DNA from: Embleya hyalina
GTDB taxonomy: Bacteria; Actinomycetota; Actinomycetes; Streptomycetales; Streptomycetaceae
Assembly (NCBI RefSeq): GCF_003967355.1
Contig: NZ_BIFH01000015.1
Span: 128,888-192,887 of the forward strand
Direction of reading: 5' to 3'
Length of the DNA stretch: 64,000 bases
Shown piece after piece: positions 42,778 to 51,791 of this stretch. The stretch's first letter is position 1; every line of letters begins with the position of its first letter. The notes beneath the pieces were generated by a model, which ran no database searches, had not been told where the DNA came from, and saw nothing but the letters and a program-made list of their open reading frames with translations. The position numbers and the translations under genes were made by a program.

Positions 42778-44315
42778 CGTTCACGTTCCAGCCCGCGACC
42801 CGCGAGCAGGCCAAGGCCCGTATCGCCCTGGCCGGCCCGCCCGGATCGGGCAAGACCTTCACCGGCTTGACGCTGCTGTCCGAGATGACCGACCGCATCG
42901 CGGTCATCGACACCGAGCGCGGCTCGGCCAGCAAGTACGCCGGGGGCGCTGCTGGCTTCGAGTTCGACGTCTTGCAGCTCTCGACGTTCGACCCGCGCGA
43001 CCTGCCCAAGGCCCTGGCTGCCGCCGCTGCGGCCGGCTACGGCGGCGTGATGGTCGACTCCTTGAGCCACTTCTGGTCCGGCTCCGGCGGCATGCTCGAA
43101 CTGGTCGACGCGATGGGCAAGCGCGCCGGGTCGGGCGGCGGGTTCGGCGGCTGGAAGGACGCCAGGCCGTTCGAGCGCGCCATGATCGATGCCCTGCTGG
43201 CGTACCCCGGTCACGTGCTGGTGACCATGCGGACCAAGGTCGAGTGGCTGATCACCGAGGACGAGCGCAACCGGAAGAAGATCACCAAGGTCGGTACGAA
43301 GGCCGAGCAGCGCGAGGGCATCGAGTACGAGTTCGACATCGTCGGCGACCTCGACCAGGAGAACACGCTGGTCGTCAGCAAGAGCCGCTGCCCGGCGCTG
43401 TCCGGGCGCGTGGTCAACCGGCCGGGGGCGGACATCGCGACCGACATCCTGGGCTGGTTGAACGACGGTGTCGAGGTCGTCGACCCGGCGACGTACCTGG
43501 ATCGGGCGGTGGCCGCCGACGCCACGTGGGACGGTCTGCGCGAGCTGCATGCCGAGGTGACCCGCCGTCAGCTCGTCGGGTCGGCGGTGCTGCACCCGGT
43601 GACCGGTGTGCCGACGACGCTCGGCGCGGTGATCGTCGAGCGCGGGCACCAGGTTCGCGCGGCGGCGGCAGAGGCGCCCTCCTCCCCGCCGCCGGCGGCC
43701 GACTCGGTGCGGCAGCCGGAGCGCGAGCAGCACACCGAGGCGGCGCCGGAGCGCGCGCCCGAGCAGGCCGCCGCCGGAGCGCCGCCCGTCGACCCGTTGC
43801 CTGGCCTGCTCGGCGAGATCCGTGCCGGGTGGACCGACCGCGTCGCCCTGGCCGCGTGCCGGCAGACGGCGACCGATCAGGGCCTGCTCGAACGGCCGGT
43901 GCCGACGAAGGACGGCGGGTCGATCCCGCTGTTCCGAATGATCGACGACCAGTTGACCGGTCTCGCGGGTACCCGCCCGCAGCCGGTGCAGCAAGCGGCG
44001 TCGCCCGCCGCCGCCCAGGTGCCGCCGCCGGGCGAGTGGGGGCAGGCCGAGCCGCAGCGCGCGAGCGCCGGCCAGACCCGGGCCATCGCCACCGTGATGA
44101 ACGCCGTGGGCGTGCAGAGCAGCGAGCGTGCCCGGCGGTTGGCGATCGTCTCGGGCATCGTCGGCCGCCAGGTCCTCACGATGAAGGACCTGACCGTGCC
44201 GGAGGCGGGCCGCGTGCTCGACGCGCTGAACCTGGTGCAGCAGATGCCGACCGACGGGGGCGCGGCCGAGCTGGGCCGGTACGCAGACGCGGCGGCGACG
44301 TCGCGGGCGGCGTGA
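42774..44315 (+). CDS. RecA-core phage ATPase (AAA_24-like)
   Basis: 513 residues. Walker A GPPGSGKT (21-28), then DTERGSASKYA, Walker B-like GGVMVDSLSHFW and TMRTKVEWLITEDERNRKKI. This is the phage nucleotide-binding RecA-like core seen in Sak4/AAA_24 single-strand annealing or replication proteins. The C-terminal 250 residues are Ala/Pro/Glu-rich and then helical. Nearby SSB and helicase genes support a recombination or replication role. ATGA coupling fixes the start. Confidence 0.78.
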   Translation: MTFTFQPATREQAKARIALAGPPGSGKTFTGLTLLSEMTDRIAVIDTERGSASKYAGGAAGFEFDVLQLSTFDPRDLPKALAAAAAAGYGGVMVDSLSHFWSGSGGMLELVDAMGKRAGSGGGFGGWKDARPFERAMIDALLAYPGHVLVTMRTKVEWLITEDERNRKKITKVGTKAEQREGIEYEFDIVGDLDQENTLVVSKSRCPALSGRVVNRPGADIATDILGWLNDGVEVVDPATYLDRAVAADATWDGLRELHAEVTRRQLVGSAVLHPVTGVPTTLGAVIVERGHQVRAAAAEAPSSPPPAADSVRQPEREQHTEAAPERAPEQAAAGAPPVDPLPGLLGEIRAGWTDRVALAACRQTATDQGLLERPVPTKDGGSIPLFRMIDDQLTGLAGTRPQPVQQAASPAAAQVPPPGEWGQAEPQRASAGQTRAIATVMNAVGVQSSERARRLAIVSGIVGRQVLTMKDLTVPEAGRVLDALNLVQQMPTDGGAAELGRYADAAATSRAA

Positions 44316-44524
44316 CCGCGACCGTGGTGGTGGCGGGTCGGGGCACCTATGCCCCGGCCCGCCCGGCTCCCACCACTGCCGACGGCGGCGCGCACCGGAT
44401 CGCCGCTCCGCCCGCCGAAACCGCCGAGCACTGCCCGACCTGCCGGGGCACGGCCCGGCTCGGCATCCACACCCGCGGCGGCTGGCGCTGCTGGACCTGC
44501 CGGGAGGTGCACCCGTGGCGCTGA
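44312..44524 (+). CDS. Zinc-ribbon prophage protein, 70 residues
   Basis: A GTGA overlap fixes the start. The C-terminus has a clear two-CxxC ribbon (HCPTCRGTARLG, then RCWTCREVHPW), probably zinc- and nucleic-acid-binding. It overlaps the next gene by 10 bases. Confidence 0.65.
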   Translation: MTATVVVAGRGTYAPARPAPTTADGGAHRIAAPPAETAEHCPTCRGTARLGIHTRGGWRCWTCREVHPWR

Positions 44525-44793
44525 CCCTGATCATCCTGGTTGCCCTCGCCTGCGCCGTCGTCGCCTGGTTCGTGGCCGACGGGTTCGTCCGCCGCCAGGA
44601 CGCCCGGGTCCTGGCCGCCATGGTCGTCGATCCGCTGGTCGACCACATGCCGCGCGAGTCGTGCTGGATGTGCGACCCGGCGGCGGACCGCTACGACGGG
44701 CGCGCCTGCCCGACCTGCCACCTCCTCAACGAGGTGACGCCCGACCGACCCATTCCGTTCTCGCTGACCGAGGAGCCGCCGCCGTGGCACTGA
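44515..44793 (+). CDS. Small membrane protein with Cys pairs, 92 residues
   Basis: An N-terminal transmembrane helix (LTLIILVALACAVVAWFVAD) is followed by a cytosolic or external domain with CWMCDPAADR and CPTCHLLNEV. The GTG start lies inside the preceding gene. It may tether a phage early factor to the membrane; the function is unknown. Confidence 0.6.
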   Translation: MALTLIILVALACAVVAWFVADGFVRRQDARVLAAMVVDPLVDHMPRESCWMCDPAADRYDGRACPTCHLLNEVTPDRPIPFSLTEEPPPWH

Positions 44794-45047
44794 TCATCCA
44801 CCGCTGCACGTGCGGACACACCCCGACCCGTCACCCGGCGGACGGCGCCTGTCGGGACAGCCTGCGCGCCTGCCGCTGCACGACGTACAAGCCGGTCGAG
44901 CAGCCCGAACTGCTGCCCACCTGGACCATGTTCGGCGTCCCGATCCCCGAGATCACCCCGCCGGGCGAGCGGTCCGACCACCGCGCCACGTGCGCGTGTG
45001 CCGCCTGCCAGGCCCTGTACGCCGAACTCGCCGGCGGCACGTCGTGA
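44784..45047 (+). CDS. Cys-rich prophage protein, 87 residues
   Basis: It starts at a GTG inside the previous gene. Cysteines come in clusters (HRCTCGHTP, CRDSLRACRCTTY, CACAACQALYA), suggesting two zinc sites. It shares GTGA with the next gene. Confidence 0.6.
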   Translation: MALIIHRCTCGHTPTRHPADGACRDSLRACRCTTYKPVEQPELLPTWTMFGVPIPEITPPGERSDHRATCACAACQALYAELAGGTS

Positions 45048-46717
45048 CCGTCGCCGCCGTCGACACCGCCCCGGGCCTCGCACCCGGGGCGGTGCGTCCC
45101 GCCCGCACCTGCACCTGGGGCACGCCGACCGGACCGTGCGGCGCTGACGCGCAGCCGTACATGGACGGCTACCGCTGCCGCGACCACTCGCCCGTCGCCC
45201 GCCTCGCCCGAACCGCCGCCGCCAAGGAGGCGACCCGCATGGACCCCACACCCGAGCAGGCCGAGGTGATCGCCGCCTACGGCGACGGCGTCGACCTCAC
45301 CGTGCAGGCCGGTGCGGGCTGCGGGAAGTCGACGACTTTGAAGGAGGTGGCCCGGTCCGATCCGCGGGCGCGGATGCTGTACATCGCGTACAACAAGCCG
45401 ATTGCCCTGGACGCCGCGAAGTCGTTCCCGTCGAACGCCACTTGCAAGACCGGGCACAGCCTGGCCTACGACGCCCGACACCAGGTCCGGCTCAGCATCC
45501 CGTACCAGACCGCGCACGTCGCCGCCCAGGCGCTCGGCGTCCGCGAGATCCTGGCCCGCGACCTCGGCGAGGACGGCCGCAGCACCCAGGCCGTGATGGC
45601 CGACGACGCCCGCGTCGTCGCGATGACGAGCAAGAAGGTCATGCGGTTCGCGCTGGACGCCGTTCGGCGCTGGTGCTACTCGGCGGATCCGGAGATGACG
45701 GCCGCGCACATCCCGCGTGTGGACAACCTGACCCGGCCGGACACCCGGGAGGCAATCGCCCGCCTGGTCCTGCCCGTTGCCCGCGCGGCCTGGGCCGACC
45801 TGATGCAGTCCGATGGTGTGCTGCGGATGGAGCACGACCACTACATGAAGGCGTGGGCGCTCGGCCGCCCCAGGCTGGCGGCGGACGTCGTACTGCTCGA
45901 CGAAGCCCAGGACACGAACGACGTCCTCACGGCGGTGTTGCTCGACCAGGACCACGCGCAGCGCATCGCGGTCGGCGACAGCGCGCAGGCCATCTACGCA
46001 TGGCGCGGCGCGAACGACGCCCTCGCGAAGTTCCCCGGCGACACGCTCACGCTGTCCCAGAGCTTCCGCTTCGGCGTCGCGGTCGCCGAGCAGGCGAACG
46101 TGTGGCTCAACCTGATCTCCGCACCGTTGCGGCTGATCGGACATGAGCCGACGGCCTCGGTCGTGGGCCCGGTCGACCAGGCCGACGCGATCCTGTGCCG
46201 CACGAACGCGGGTGCGGTCGGCGTCGTGATCGAGGCCCTGGCCGCCGGGCGGAAGGTCGCCCTGGTCGGCGGCGGCGGGGCGATCAAGAGCCTGGCGTAC
46301 GCCGCCCTTGACCTACTCGACGGCAAGCCGACCGACCACCCCGACCTCATGGGCTTCACCAACTGGGCCCAACTCCAGGAGTACGCGGCCGAGGAGGCCG
46401 GGTCGCTTCGCGTCCTGGTGAAGCTGATCGACGACTTCGGCGCGGAAGCGATGATCTCCGCCGCCGAAGCGCTCGTGACCGAGCAGCGCGCCGACCTGGT
46501 CGTGTCGACGGCGCACAAGGCGAAGGGCCGGGAGTGGTCCCGCGTGACGTTGCACGGCGACTTCACCCCGCCGCGGCCGGACCCGTCGACCGGGCTGCGG
46601 CTGTTGCGCCGCGAGTACGCCCGCCTCGCGTACGTCTCGGTTACCCGGGCCCGGCACGCGCTCGACTGCGCGGTCCTCGACTGGGTGCACGACGGGTCGA
46701 TCGTCATCACCGACTAG
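45044..46717 (+). CDS. UvrD/Rep-like helicase with N-terminal Cys-rich extension
   Basis: 557 residues from the GTG at 45044. The helicase core starts near residue 66: motif I AGAGCGKST (89-97), motif II LLDEAQDTN, motif III GDSAQAIYAWRG, later STAHKAKGREWSRV and YVSVTRARHAL. It should unwind DNA in replication or repair. Residues 21-49 (RTCTWGTPTGPCGADAQPYM, then CRDHSP) look like a separate zinc module. An internal ATG at 45239 has AAGGAGG 8 bases upstream, so a shorter helicase may also be made. Confidence 0.85.
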   Translation: MTVAAVDTAPGLAPGAVRPARTCTWGTPTGPCGADAQPYMDGYRCRDHSPVARLARTAAAKEATRMDPTPEQAEVIAAYGDGVDLTVQAGAGCGKSTTLKEVARSDPRARMLYIAYNKPIALDAAKSFPSNATCKTGHSLAYDARHQVRLSIPYQTAHVAAQALGVREILARDLGEDGRSTQAVMADDARVVAMTSKKVMRFALDAVRRWCYSADPEMTAAHIPRVDNLTRPDTREAIARLVLPVARAAWADLMQSDGVLRMEHDHYMKAWALGRPRLAADVVLLDEAQDTNDVLTAVLLDQDHAQRIAVGDSAQAIYAWRGANDALAKFPGDTLTLSQSFRFGVAVAEQANVWLNLISAPLRLIGHEPTASVVGPVDQADAILCRTNAGAVGVVIEALAAGRKVALVGGGGAIKSLAYAALDLLDGKPTDHPDLMGFTNWAQLQEYAAEEAGSLRVLVKLIDDFGAEAMISAAEALVTEQRADLVVSTAHKAKGREWSRVTLHGDFTPPRPDPSTGLRLLRREYARLAYVSVTRARHALDCAVLDWVHDGSIVITD

Positions 46718-46858
46718 ACCCCGTGGCCGGCGGCGACCCGACCCACCGGCCACGGATCCAAAAAGTTCGCTCTCACGCGCGAAAAACGGGCCTCCCACGA
46801 CATAGACGCAGTGAAGGGGTCGTTACCGCGTCCCGAAGCACAACCCGAAAGGCCGCCC

Positions 46859-47707
46859 GTGCCAGGCAGGTTCGAGTTCGAGCGAGCGATCCGACGCAGC
46901 GGTCTCCCTCCGCTGTCGCGGCTGCTCGCGCTGACTCTCGCCACGTGGGCCGACGTCGACACCGGCGTGATCCCGGACGAACACCAGCCCGCGCAGTCGG
47001 TACTCCTGGCTGCCACCGGCATGGCGAAGTCGTCGTTCCTGACCTACCGAGGCCACCTGGTTGCTGCCGGGTGGATCTCGTATACGTCGCCGTCCATCGC
47101 CGATGCCCGGCAGAACCACGCGCAGTGCACCTACCGCATCCACATCCCGGCTGGGTCGTCAGACGACCTAGCTATTACCGGCAAATCACCGCACATGGGG
47201 GCTGGGTCGGGAGACGACCTAGGTCGTGAGACGACCCAGGCTGGGTCGGGAGACGACCTAGCCCAACCCGGCGAACCTGGACAGACGGGGGCTGGGTCGC
47301 CTGACGACCTAGGTCGTGAGACGACCACAAGAGTCCCTGGAAGAAGTAGTAACCCCTCTCTTCCCTCCAGCAGGCCCGACGTCGAGCAGGTGTGCCAGCA
47401 CCTGGCCGACCGCATCGAACAGAACGGCAGCCGTCGACCCCGCATCACCAAGAAGTGGCGCGACGAGGCACGCCGCCTCATCGACATCGACGGCCGCTCG
47501 GTCGAGCGCATCATCCGCGCCATCGACTGGTGCCAGGCCGATTCGTTCTGGCGGTCGAACGTCATGTCGATGCCGGCGTTGCGCAAGCAGTACGACCGCC
47601 TGGTCCTCAAGGCCACCGAGCAGCGAGACCGCGCGGCAGCCGAGGCCGCCCGCGCCGCCGCCCGCCAACCGGCACACCAGACCTACGCCGACAACGGAGT
47701 GTTCTGA
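46859..47707 (+). CDS. Phage replication initiator (helix-turn-helix) with iterons
   Basis: 282 residues from the GTG at 46859; an earlier GTG at 46811 lacks a ribosome site. The N-terminal winged helix (LSRLLALTLATWAD, SVLLAATGMAKSSFLTYRGH, LVAAGWISY) resembles phage initiators of the lambda O kind. The middle (about residues 97-155) encodes Gly/Ser/Asp repeats because it holds the iteron array. The C-terminal part (RPRITKKWRDEARRLIDIDG, RIIRAIDWCQADSFW) resembles replisome-organiser regions. Coupled to the DnaB-like gene. Confidence 0.75.
   Translation: MPGRFEFERAIRRSGLPPLSRLLALTLATWADVDTGVIPDEHQPAQSVLLAATGMAKSSFLTYRGHLVAAGWISYTSPSIADARQNHAQCTYRIHIPAGSSDDLAITGKSPHMGAGSGDDLGRETTQAGSGDDLAQPGEPGQTGAGSPDDLGRETTTRVPGRSSNPSLPSSRPDVEQVCQHLADRIEQNGSRRPRITKKWRDEARRLIDIDGRSVERIIRAIDWCQADSFWRSNVMSMPALRKQYDRLVLKATEQRDRAAAEAARAAARQPAHQTYADNGVF
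47149..47326 (+). repeat. Iteron array: probable phage replication origin
   Basis: Six palindromic units share the core GGTCG-N3-5-CGACC. Four carry a GGCTG prefix (starting at 47149, 47200, 47239 and 47290), and two are AGGTCGTGAGACGACC-type (47221 and 47311). They lie within the coding sequence of the initiator, as with lambda O and its ori. Confidence 0.65.
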
Positions 47708-49050
47708 TGATCGACGTCACCGACGTCCACGACTTCACGCCCGACGGCGGCGACGACGCCACCGGGCGCATGCAGCCCCACGACCTCGCGACCGAACAGG
47801 CGATGCTCGGCGCGTGCATGATCCACCGCACCGCCGCCCGAGACGTCCTCCGCGCTGTTGCCCGCGGCGACTTCTACCGCGACGCACACGGCGACATCCT
47901 TGCCGCGATCGCCAGCCTGGTGGACCGCGGCGACCCGGTGGACATGCTCACCGTCACCGCCGAACTCCAGGCCCGCGGCGACCTTGCCCGGGTCGGCGGC
48001 GCGCCGTACATCCACACCCTGGCCGCCGCGCCGCCCCCGCACGTCAACGTCGACTGGTACATCCGGCGGGTGCGCTCCCTCGCGCTGCGGCGGGCCGTCA
48101 TCGCGGCCGGCGTCGACATCGCCCAGCGCGGCTACGGCACGGCGGGCGATCCCGCAGACGTCGCCGAAGAGGCGGTCACCCTCACCCGCGCGGTTCGTGA
48201 CCGAGGCCGGGCGAGCGAGGACGCCCCGACCATGGACATGCACGACTTCCTGTCGGTCGCCGACGACGAGCCGGACTGGGTGCTGCCCGGCTACCTGGAG
48301 CGAGGCGACCGCGTCATCTGGACCGCCTCCGAAGGCGGGGGCAAGAGCGTGCTGCTGCGGCAGCTCGCCGTCACAGCGGCGGCCGGCGTTCTGCCGTTCG
48401 GCCGGGAACCCAACATCCTGGGGCCGAAGAAGGTCCTCGTGTTGGACTGCGAGAACAGCGAAGCCCAGTCCCGCCGGCGCTACCGCAGTCTGATGAACAC
48501 CGCCTCGGCCATCCACCAGCCCGTGAAACGCGGCCAGTTGCACATCCACTGCCGGCCCGAGGGCGTCGACCTGACCCGCGCCGACGGCCGGGCCTGGCTG
48601 ATGCGGCGCGTCGAGGACGTCATGCCCGACGTGCTCGTCATCGGCCCGATCTACCAGCTCCACGCGGGCGACCCGAACTCGGAGGAGCACGCGCGCAAGG
48701 TGACGATCGCGTTGACCGAGGCCCGCGTCACGGCCGGCTGTGCGCTCGTCATGGAGGCGCACGCCGCCAAGGCCACAGGGTTCGGGCCGCGGGGCCTGGC
48801 CCCGGTCGGCAGCTCGCTCTGGCTGCGGTGGCCCGAGTTCGGCATGGGCCTGCGACCGGTCGAAGACGCCACCTCGGCCGAGAACGACCGCGCCCGCCGG
48901 GTCGTGCCCTGGCGCGGCGCCCGCGACGAGCGGCTGTGGCCGCGGTTCCTGCGCGGCGGCTGGACCAGCGAGGGCGAATGGCCCTGGACCCCGTACACCC
49001 CCATCGACGCGGACCACCACGGGCGGTCCGAGACCGGAGCACTGTCGTGA
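47707..49050 (+). CDS. DnaB-like replicative helicase/RepA-type ATPase
   Basis: 447 residues. The DnaB N-terminal domain (about 20-125) has [40 protein letters not shown] and [10 protein letters not shown]. The C-terminal RecA-like domain has Walker A ASEGGGKS (207-214) and Walker B-like [12 protein letters not shown]. The ATPase part resembles RepA-type AAA_25 more than full DnaB. It probably loads onto the iteron origin encoded just upstream. The ATG shares one base with the previous stop. Confidence 0.85.
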   Translation: MIDVTDVHDFTPDGGDDATGRMQPHDLATEQAMLGACMIHRTAARDVLRAVARGDFYRDAHGDILAAIASLVDRGDPVDMLTVTAELQARGDLARVGGAPYIHTLAAAPPPHVNVDWYIRRVRSLALRRAVIAAGVDIAQRGYGTAGDPADVAEEAVTLTRAVRDRGRASEDAPTMDMHDFLSVADDEPDWVLPGYLERGDRVIWTASEGGGKSVLLRQLAVTAAAGVLPFGREPNILGPKKVLVLDCENSEAQSRRRYRSLMNTASAIHQPVKRGQLHIHCRPEGVDLTRADGRAWLMRRVEDVMPDVLVIGPIYQLHAGDPNSEEHARKVTIALTEARVTAGCALVMEAHAAKATGFGPRGLAPVGSSLWLRWPEFGMGLRPVEDATSAENDRARRVVPWRGARDERLWPRFLRGGWTSEGEWPWTPYTPIDADHHGRSETGALS

Positions 49051-49400
49051 CCGACCGCATCGCACCCAACCCGCCGAGCCCGTACGCCACCGCCGACCCC
49101 GAGTACCGACACATGGTGTACGAGTTCCTCGGTATCTCGCCCGCCGACGGCTGCCTCACCCCCACCTTGTGCGACGAACTCGCCGTCGTGCCCGACGAGC
49201 CGCTCCGCTACAGCGACGAAACCAGGGTCCTGCCCGACGGCATGTGTCCGCGGTGCGCCGCCGTTGCCCGGGGCAACGGCATCGGCCCCGACACCCGACC
49301 CCGCACCGAGTGCACCCAGTGCGGCCACACGACCCCGTACGGCCAGCTGTGCGCGCTCTGCCGCCAGGACGCGCACGACGCCGCCCGCACCACCACCTGA
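49047..49400 (+). CDS. Zinc-ribbon prophage protein, 117 residues
   Basis: A GTGA overlap fixes the start. [23 protein letters not shown] and [12 protein letters not shown] give three CxxC pairs. It probably binds metal or nucleic acid. It lies just upstream of ssb. Confidence 0.62.
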   Translation: MTDRIAPNPPSPYATADPEYRHMVYEFLGISPADGCLTPTLCDELAVVPDEPLRYSDETRVLPDGMCPRCAAVARGNGIGPDTRPRTECTQCGHTTPYGQLCALCRQDAHDAARTTT

Positions 49401-49429
49401 CCACCCGCACCACCAGGAGGACACAGCAC

Positions 49430-49966
49430 ATGGCCGGAGAGACCACCATCACGATCGTCGGGAACCTGACCGCCGATCCCGAGCTGCGGTTCACGCAGAG
49501 CGGCGCCGCCGTCGTGAACTTCACCATCGCCAGCACACCGCGCACGTTCGACCGCGAGACCAACGAGTGGAAGGACGGCGACGCCCTGTTCATGCGCTGC
49601 TCAGGCTGGAAGCAACTCGCCGAGAACGTCGCCGAGTCGCTGTCCCGAGGCATGGGCGTCATCGCCCAGGGCCGGCTCAAGCAGCGGTCCTACGAGAAGG
49701 ACGGCCAGAAGCGCACCGTCGTCGAGCTGGAGGTCGACGAGATCGGCCCGACCCTGAAGTGGGCGACCGCCAAGGTCACCAAGGCGAGCCGCAGCAGCGG
49801 CCAGGGCGGCGGCGCGCGGCAGCAGGGCGGCGGCTACGGCCAGCAGGCCCAGCAGCGCGGCGGACCGCCCGCCGACGACCCCTGGGCGGTCCCCTCCGGC
49901 GGACAGCAGCAGGGCGGCGGCTGGGGACCCCCGTCCGGCGGCGGCTCGAACGAACCCCCCTTCTAG
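49430..49966 (+). CDS. ssb: Single-stranded DNA-binding protein
   Basis: 178 residues. The OB-fold (1-110) begins [20 protein letters not shown] and includes [34 protein letters not shown] and [17 protein letters not shown] Gly/Gln-rich linker and the acidic/aromatic tip EPPF follow, the usual SSB protein-contact tail. It protects single-stranded DNA during phage replication. AGGAGG lies 9 bases before the ATG at 49430. Confidence 0.95.
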   Translation: MAGETTITIVGNLTADPELRFTQSGAAVVNFTIASTPRTFDRETNEWKDGDALFMRCSGWKQLAENVAESLSRGMGVIAQGRLKQRSYEKDGQKRTVVELEVDEIGPTLKWATAKVTKASRSSGQGGGARQQGGGYGQQAQQRGGPPADDPWAVPSGGQQQGGGWGPPSGGGSNEPPF

Positions 49967-50021
49967 GCCGACCCGCCGGGCGCCCACCACCGGGCGCCCG
50001 GCCCCACCCCGGAGGACACCC

Positions 50022-50645
50022 ATGGGCAGCACGCCCTACCGCATCCTCACCACCGGCTCACGCCACTGGACCGACGCCACCGCCATCAAGGCCGCCATCA
50101 CCGACACCCTCACCGAGTACGGCCCGGACGCGACCGTCGTGCACGGTGCCGCGCCCGGCGCCGACACCCTCGTCGACCAGGTCGCACGCTCCCTCGGCCT
50201 GCCCACCGAACGCCACCCCGCCCAATGGCGCGCACGCGGCCGATCCGCCGGCCCCATCCGCAACCAACAGATGGTCGACCTCGGCGCGGTGGTCTGCCTG
50301 GCGTTCCCCCTCGCCGGCTCGTTCGGCACCGCCGACTGCATGCGCCGTGCCACCGCCGCCGGAATCCCGGTCCGCGTCGCACACCCGGGCCCACCGCCCG
50401 CGCCGGCCGGGCCAGGGCCCGAACTCACCGACCGCCAGGTCGAAGTCCTCGCCGACGCCGCCCGCGGCCTCAGCGTGGACGAGATCGCGGCCCGCCTCGG
50501 CATTGCCCCCGACACCGTGAAAGGCCACAGGGTCCACGCCCTCACCGCCCTCGGCGCCGACTCCATGGCCCACGGCGTTGCCCTCGCCATCGCCTACGGC
50601 CACCTGCCCGCCGACACCGCACTCACCGCCAGGAGCACGCCGTGA
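50022..50645 (+). CDS. SLOG (DUF2493) domain fused to LuxR-type helix-turn-helix
   Basis: 207 residues. The N-terminal SLOG/YspA-like domain (about 5-125) shows RILTTGSRHWTD, VVHGAAPGADTLVDQVARSL, RSAGPIRNQQMVDLGAVVCL and SFGTADCMRRATAAGIPV. SLOG domains bind nucleotides or nucleotide-derived signals. The C-terminal LuxR/GerE helix-turn-helix (about 137-200) shows LTDRQVEVLADAARGLSVDE and IAARLGIAPDTVKGHRVHAL. The fusion suggests a nucleotide-sensing phage regulator. GGAGG lies 7 bases before the ATG. Confidence 0.75.
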   Translation: MGSTPYRILTTGSRHWTDATAIKAAITDTLTEYGPDATVVHGAAPGADTLVDQVARSLGLPTERHPAQWRARGRSAGPIRNQQMVDLGAVVCLAFPLAGSFGTADCMRRATAAGIPVRVAHPGPPPAPAGPGPELTDRQVEVLADAARGLSVDEIAARLGIAPDTVKGHRVHALTALGADSMAHGVALAIAYGHLPADTALTARSTP

Positions 50646-50863
50646 CCTACCAGCCCCTCACACCCCACGATCCGCACTGCATCGGTATCGACTCGTGCCG
50701 GTGCGCGCCCACAACCCAATGCCCGGCCGTCCTGATCGACGGCGACGGCTACGCCCACCGCTGCATCGAGTACCCCGGCCACGGGCCCGACCACGGCTCG
50801 GACATCGACTGGGCCTGGACCGACCCGGGCGCCGGCATCACCTACAGCGTGGAGGACCTGTGA
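50642..50863 (+). CDS. Small Cys/His-rich prophage protein, 73 residues
   Basis: A GTGA overlap fixes the start. It has CIGIDSCRCAPTTQCPAVLI and CIEYPGHGPDHGSD; the CxxxPGHGxxH pattern is a frequent actinophage zinc motif. The function is unknown. It is coupled to the next gene by GTGA. Confidence 0.62.
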   Translation: MTYQPLTPHDPHCIGIDSCRCAPTTQCPAVLIDGDGYAHRCIEYPGHGPDHGSDIDWAWTDPGAGITYSVEDL

Positions 50864-51591
50864 CCACCGACCACAACACCGGCGCCTACCACTTGGCCGA
50901 CGAAACCGGCTGTCGCCTCGACATCGACCCGATCGACCCGGACGACCGCCGCGGCGTCTCGATCCTCTCCTGCGGATGCGGCGTGTTCATCCGGCCCGAG
51001 CAGGCCGCCGAGACCATCGACGCCATCCGCCGCGGCTGCGGACTCGACGCACCGAGCGACCTGGCCGCGATCGTCGCCGACATCGACGCCGTCCGGGCGT
51101 TCGCCGTCGACCCGATCGAGGACGTCGAACACCACACCATCGACGCCCGGCTGGAGCGCATCCTGACCACGCACGGCCCCGCCCTCGTCGCCGAGGTCGA
51201 GCAGCTGCGCGCGGATGCCGCCCGGTACGACACGGCGCTGATCGAGGCCGCCCGCGACACCGGCCCGGCCGACCAACTCGTCGCCGAGGTCGAGCGGTTG
51301 CGCGCGGAGGTTGCCGTCGAGACCTCCCGCCGGGTCGCCCTCGCCCAGGCCTACGTCGATACGCGGGCCGCCGCCGAGTTGGCCACGCGGGAGGTCGGCG
51401 CTCGCGCCGGCGACTGGGCGATGCAGGCACACGCCGCCGAGCAGGCACACGCCAGGTTGCGGAACGTGGTCGCCGAGTGGATCCGTGCCGCCCGCGGTAG
51501 CCAGACCCCGCCGCCGTCCCTCGACGTCCTCGCGACCGCCCTGGAACGAGAGGACCAGGTGTCCGCAGCGACCGCCCCGGCGCCGTCCTGA
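50860..51591 (+). CDS. Coiled-coil prophage protein, 243 residues
   Basis: Unrecognised. The N-terminus has CRLDIDPIDPDDRRGVSILS and CGCGVFIRPEQAA. The remainder is long helix with heptad-like Leu/Ala spacing (ALVAEVEQLRADAARYDTAL, LVAEVERLRAEVAVETSRRV). Last gene of the coupled early operon; a terminator follows 5 bases later. Confidence 0.65.
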   Translation: MTTDHNTGAYHLADETGCRLDIDPIDPDDRRGVSILSCGCGVFIRPEQAAETIDAIRRGCGLDAPSDLAAIVADIDAVRAFAVDPIEDVEHHTIDARLERILTTHGPALVAEVEQLRADAARYDTALIEAARDTGPADQLVAEVERLRAEVAVETSRRVALAQAYVDTRAAAELATREVGARAGDWAMQAHAAEQAHARLRNVVAEWIRAARGSQTPPPSLDVLATALEREDQVSAATAPAPS

Positions 51592-51595
51592 CACG

Positions 51596-51636
51596 CCGCG
51601 GGCCCGCGTCGGTGGAGGTTCGACGCGGGCCCGCGG
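51596..51636 (+). terminator. Terminator of the prophage early operon
   Basis: A perfect 16-bp stem CCGCGGGCCCGCGTCG (51596-51611) pairs with 51621-51636 around a 9-base loop, just past the stop at 51591. Confidence 0.8.
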
Positions 51637-51791
51637 CCCTGGGCGGTCGCGCCGGGGGGTGGCGCGACCTGGTCCTGACCGGATGCGGCCGATGTCAGGG
51701 CAGGGACGCTACGCCCGACCTGTCCAAATAGCAGCACCCATGAGCCATTTCGAGACATAACCGAAATCAGCACGACGACCAGGAGCACGAC

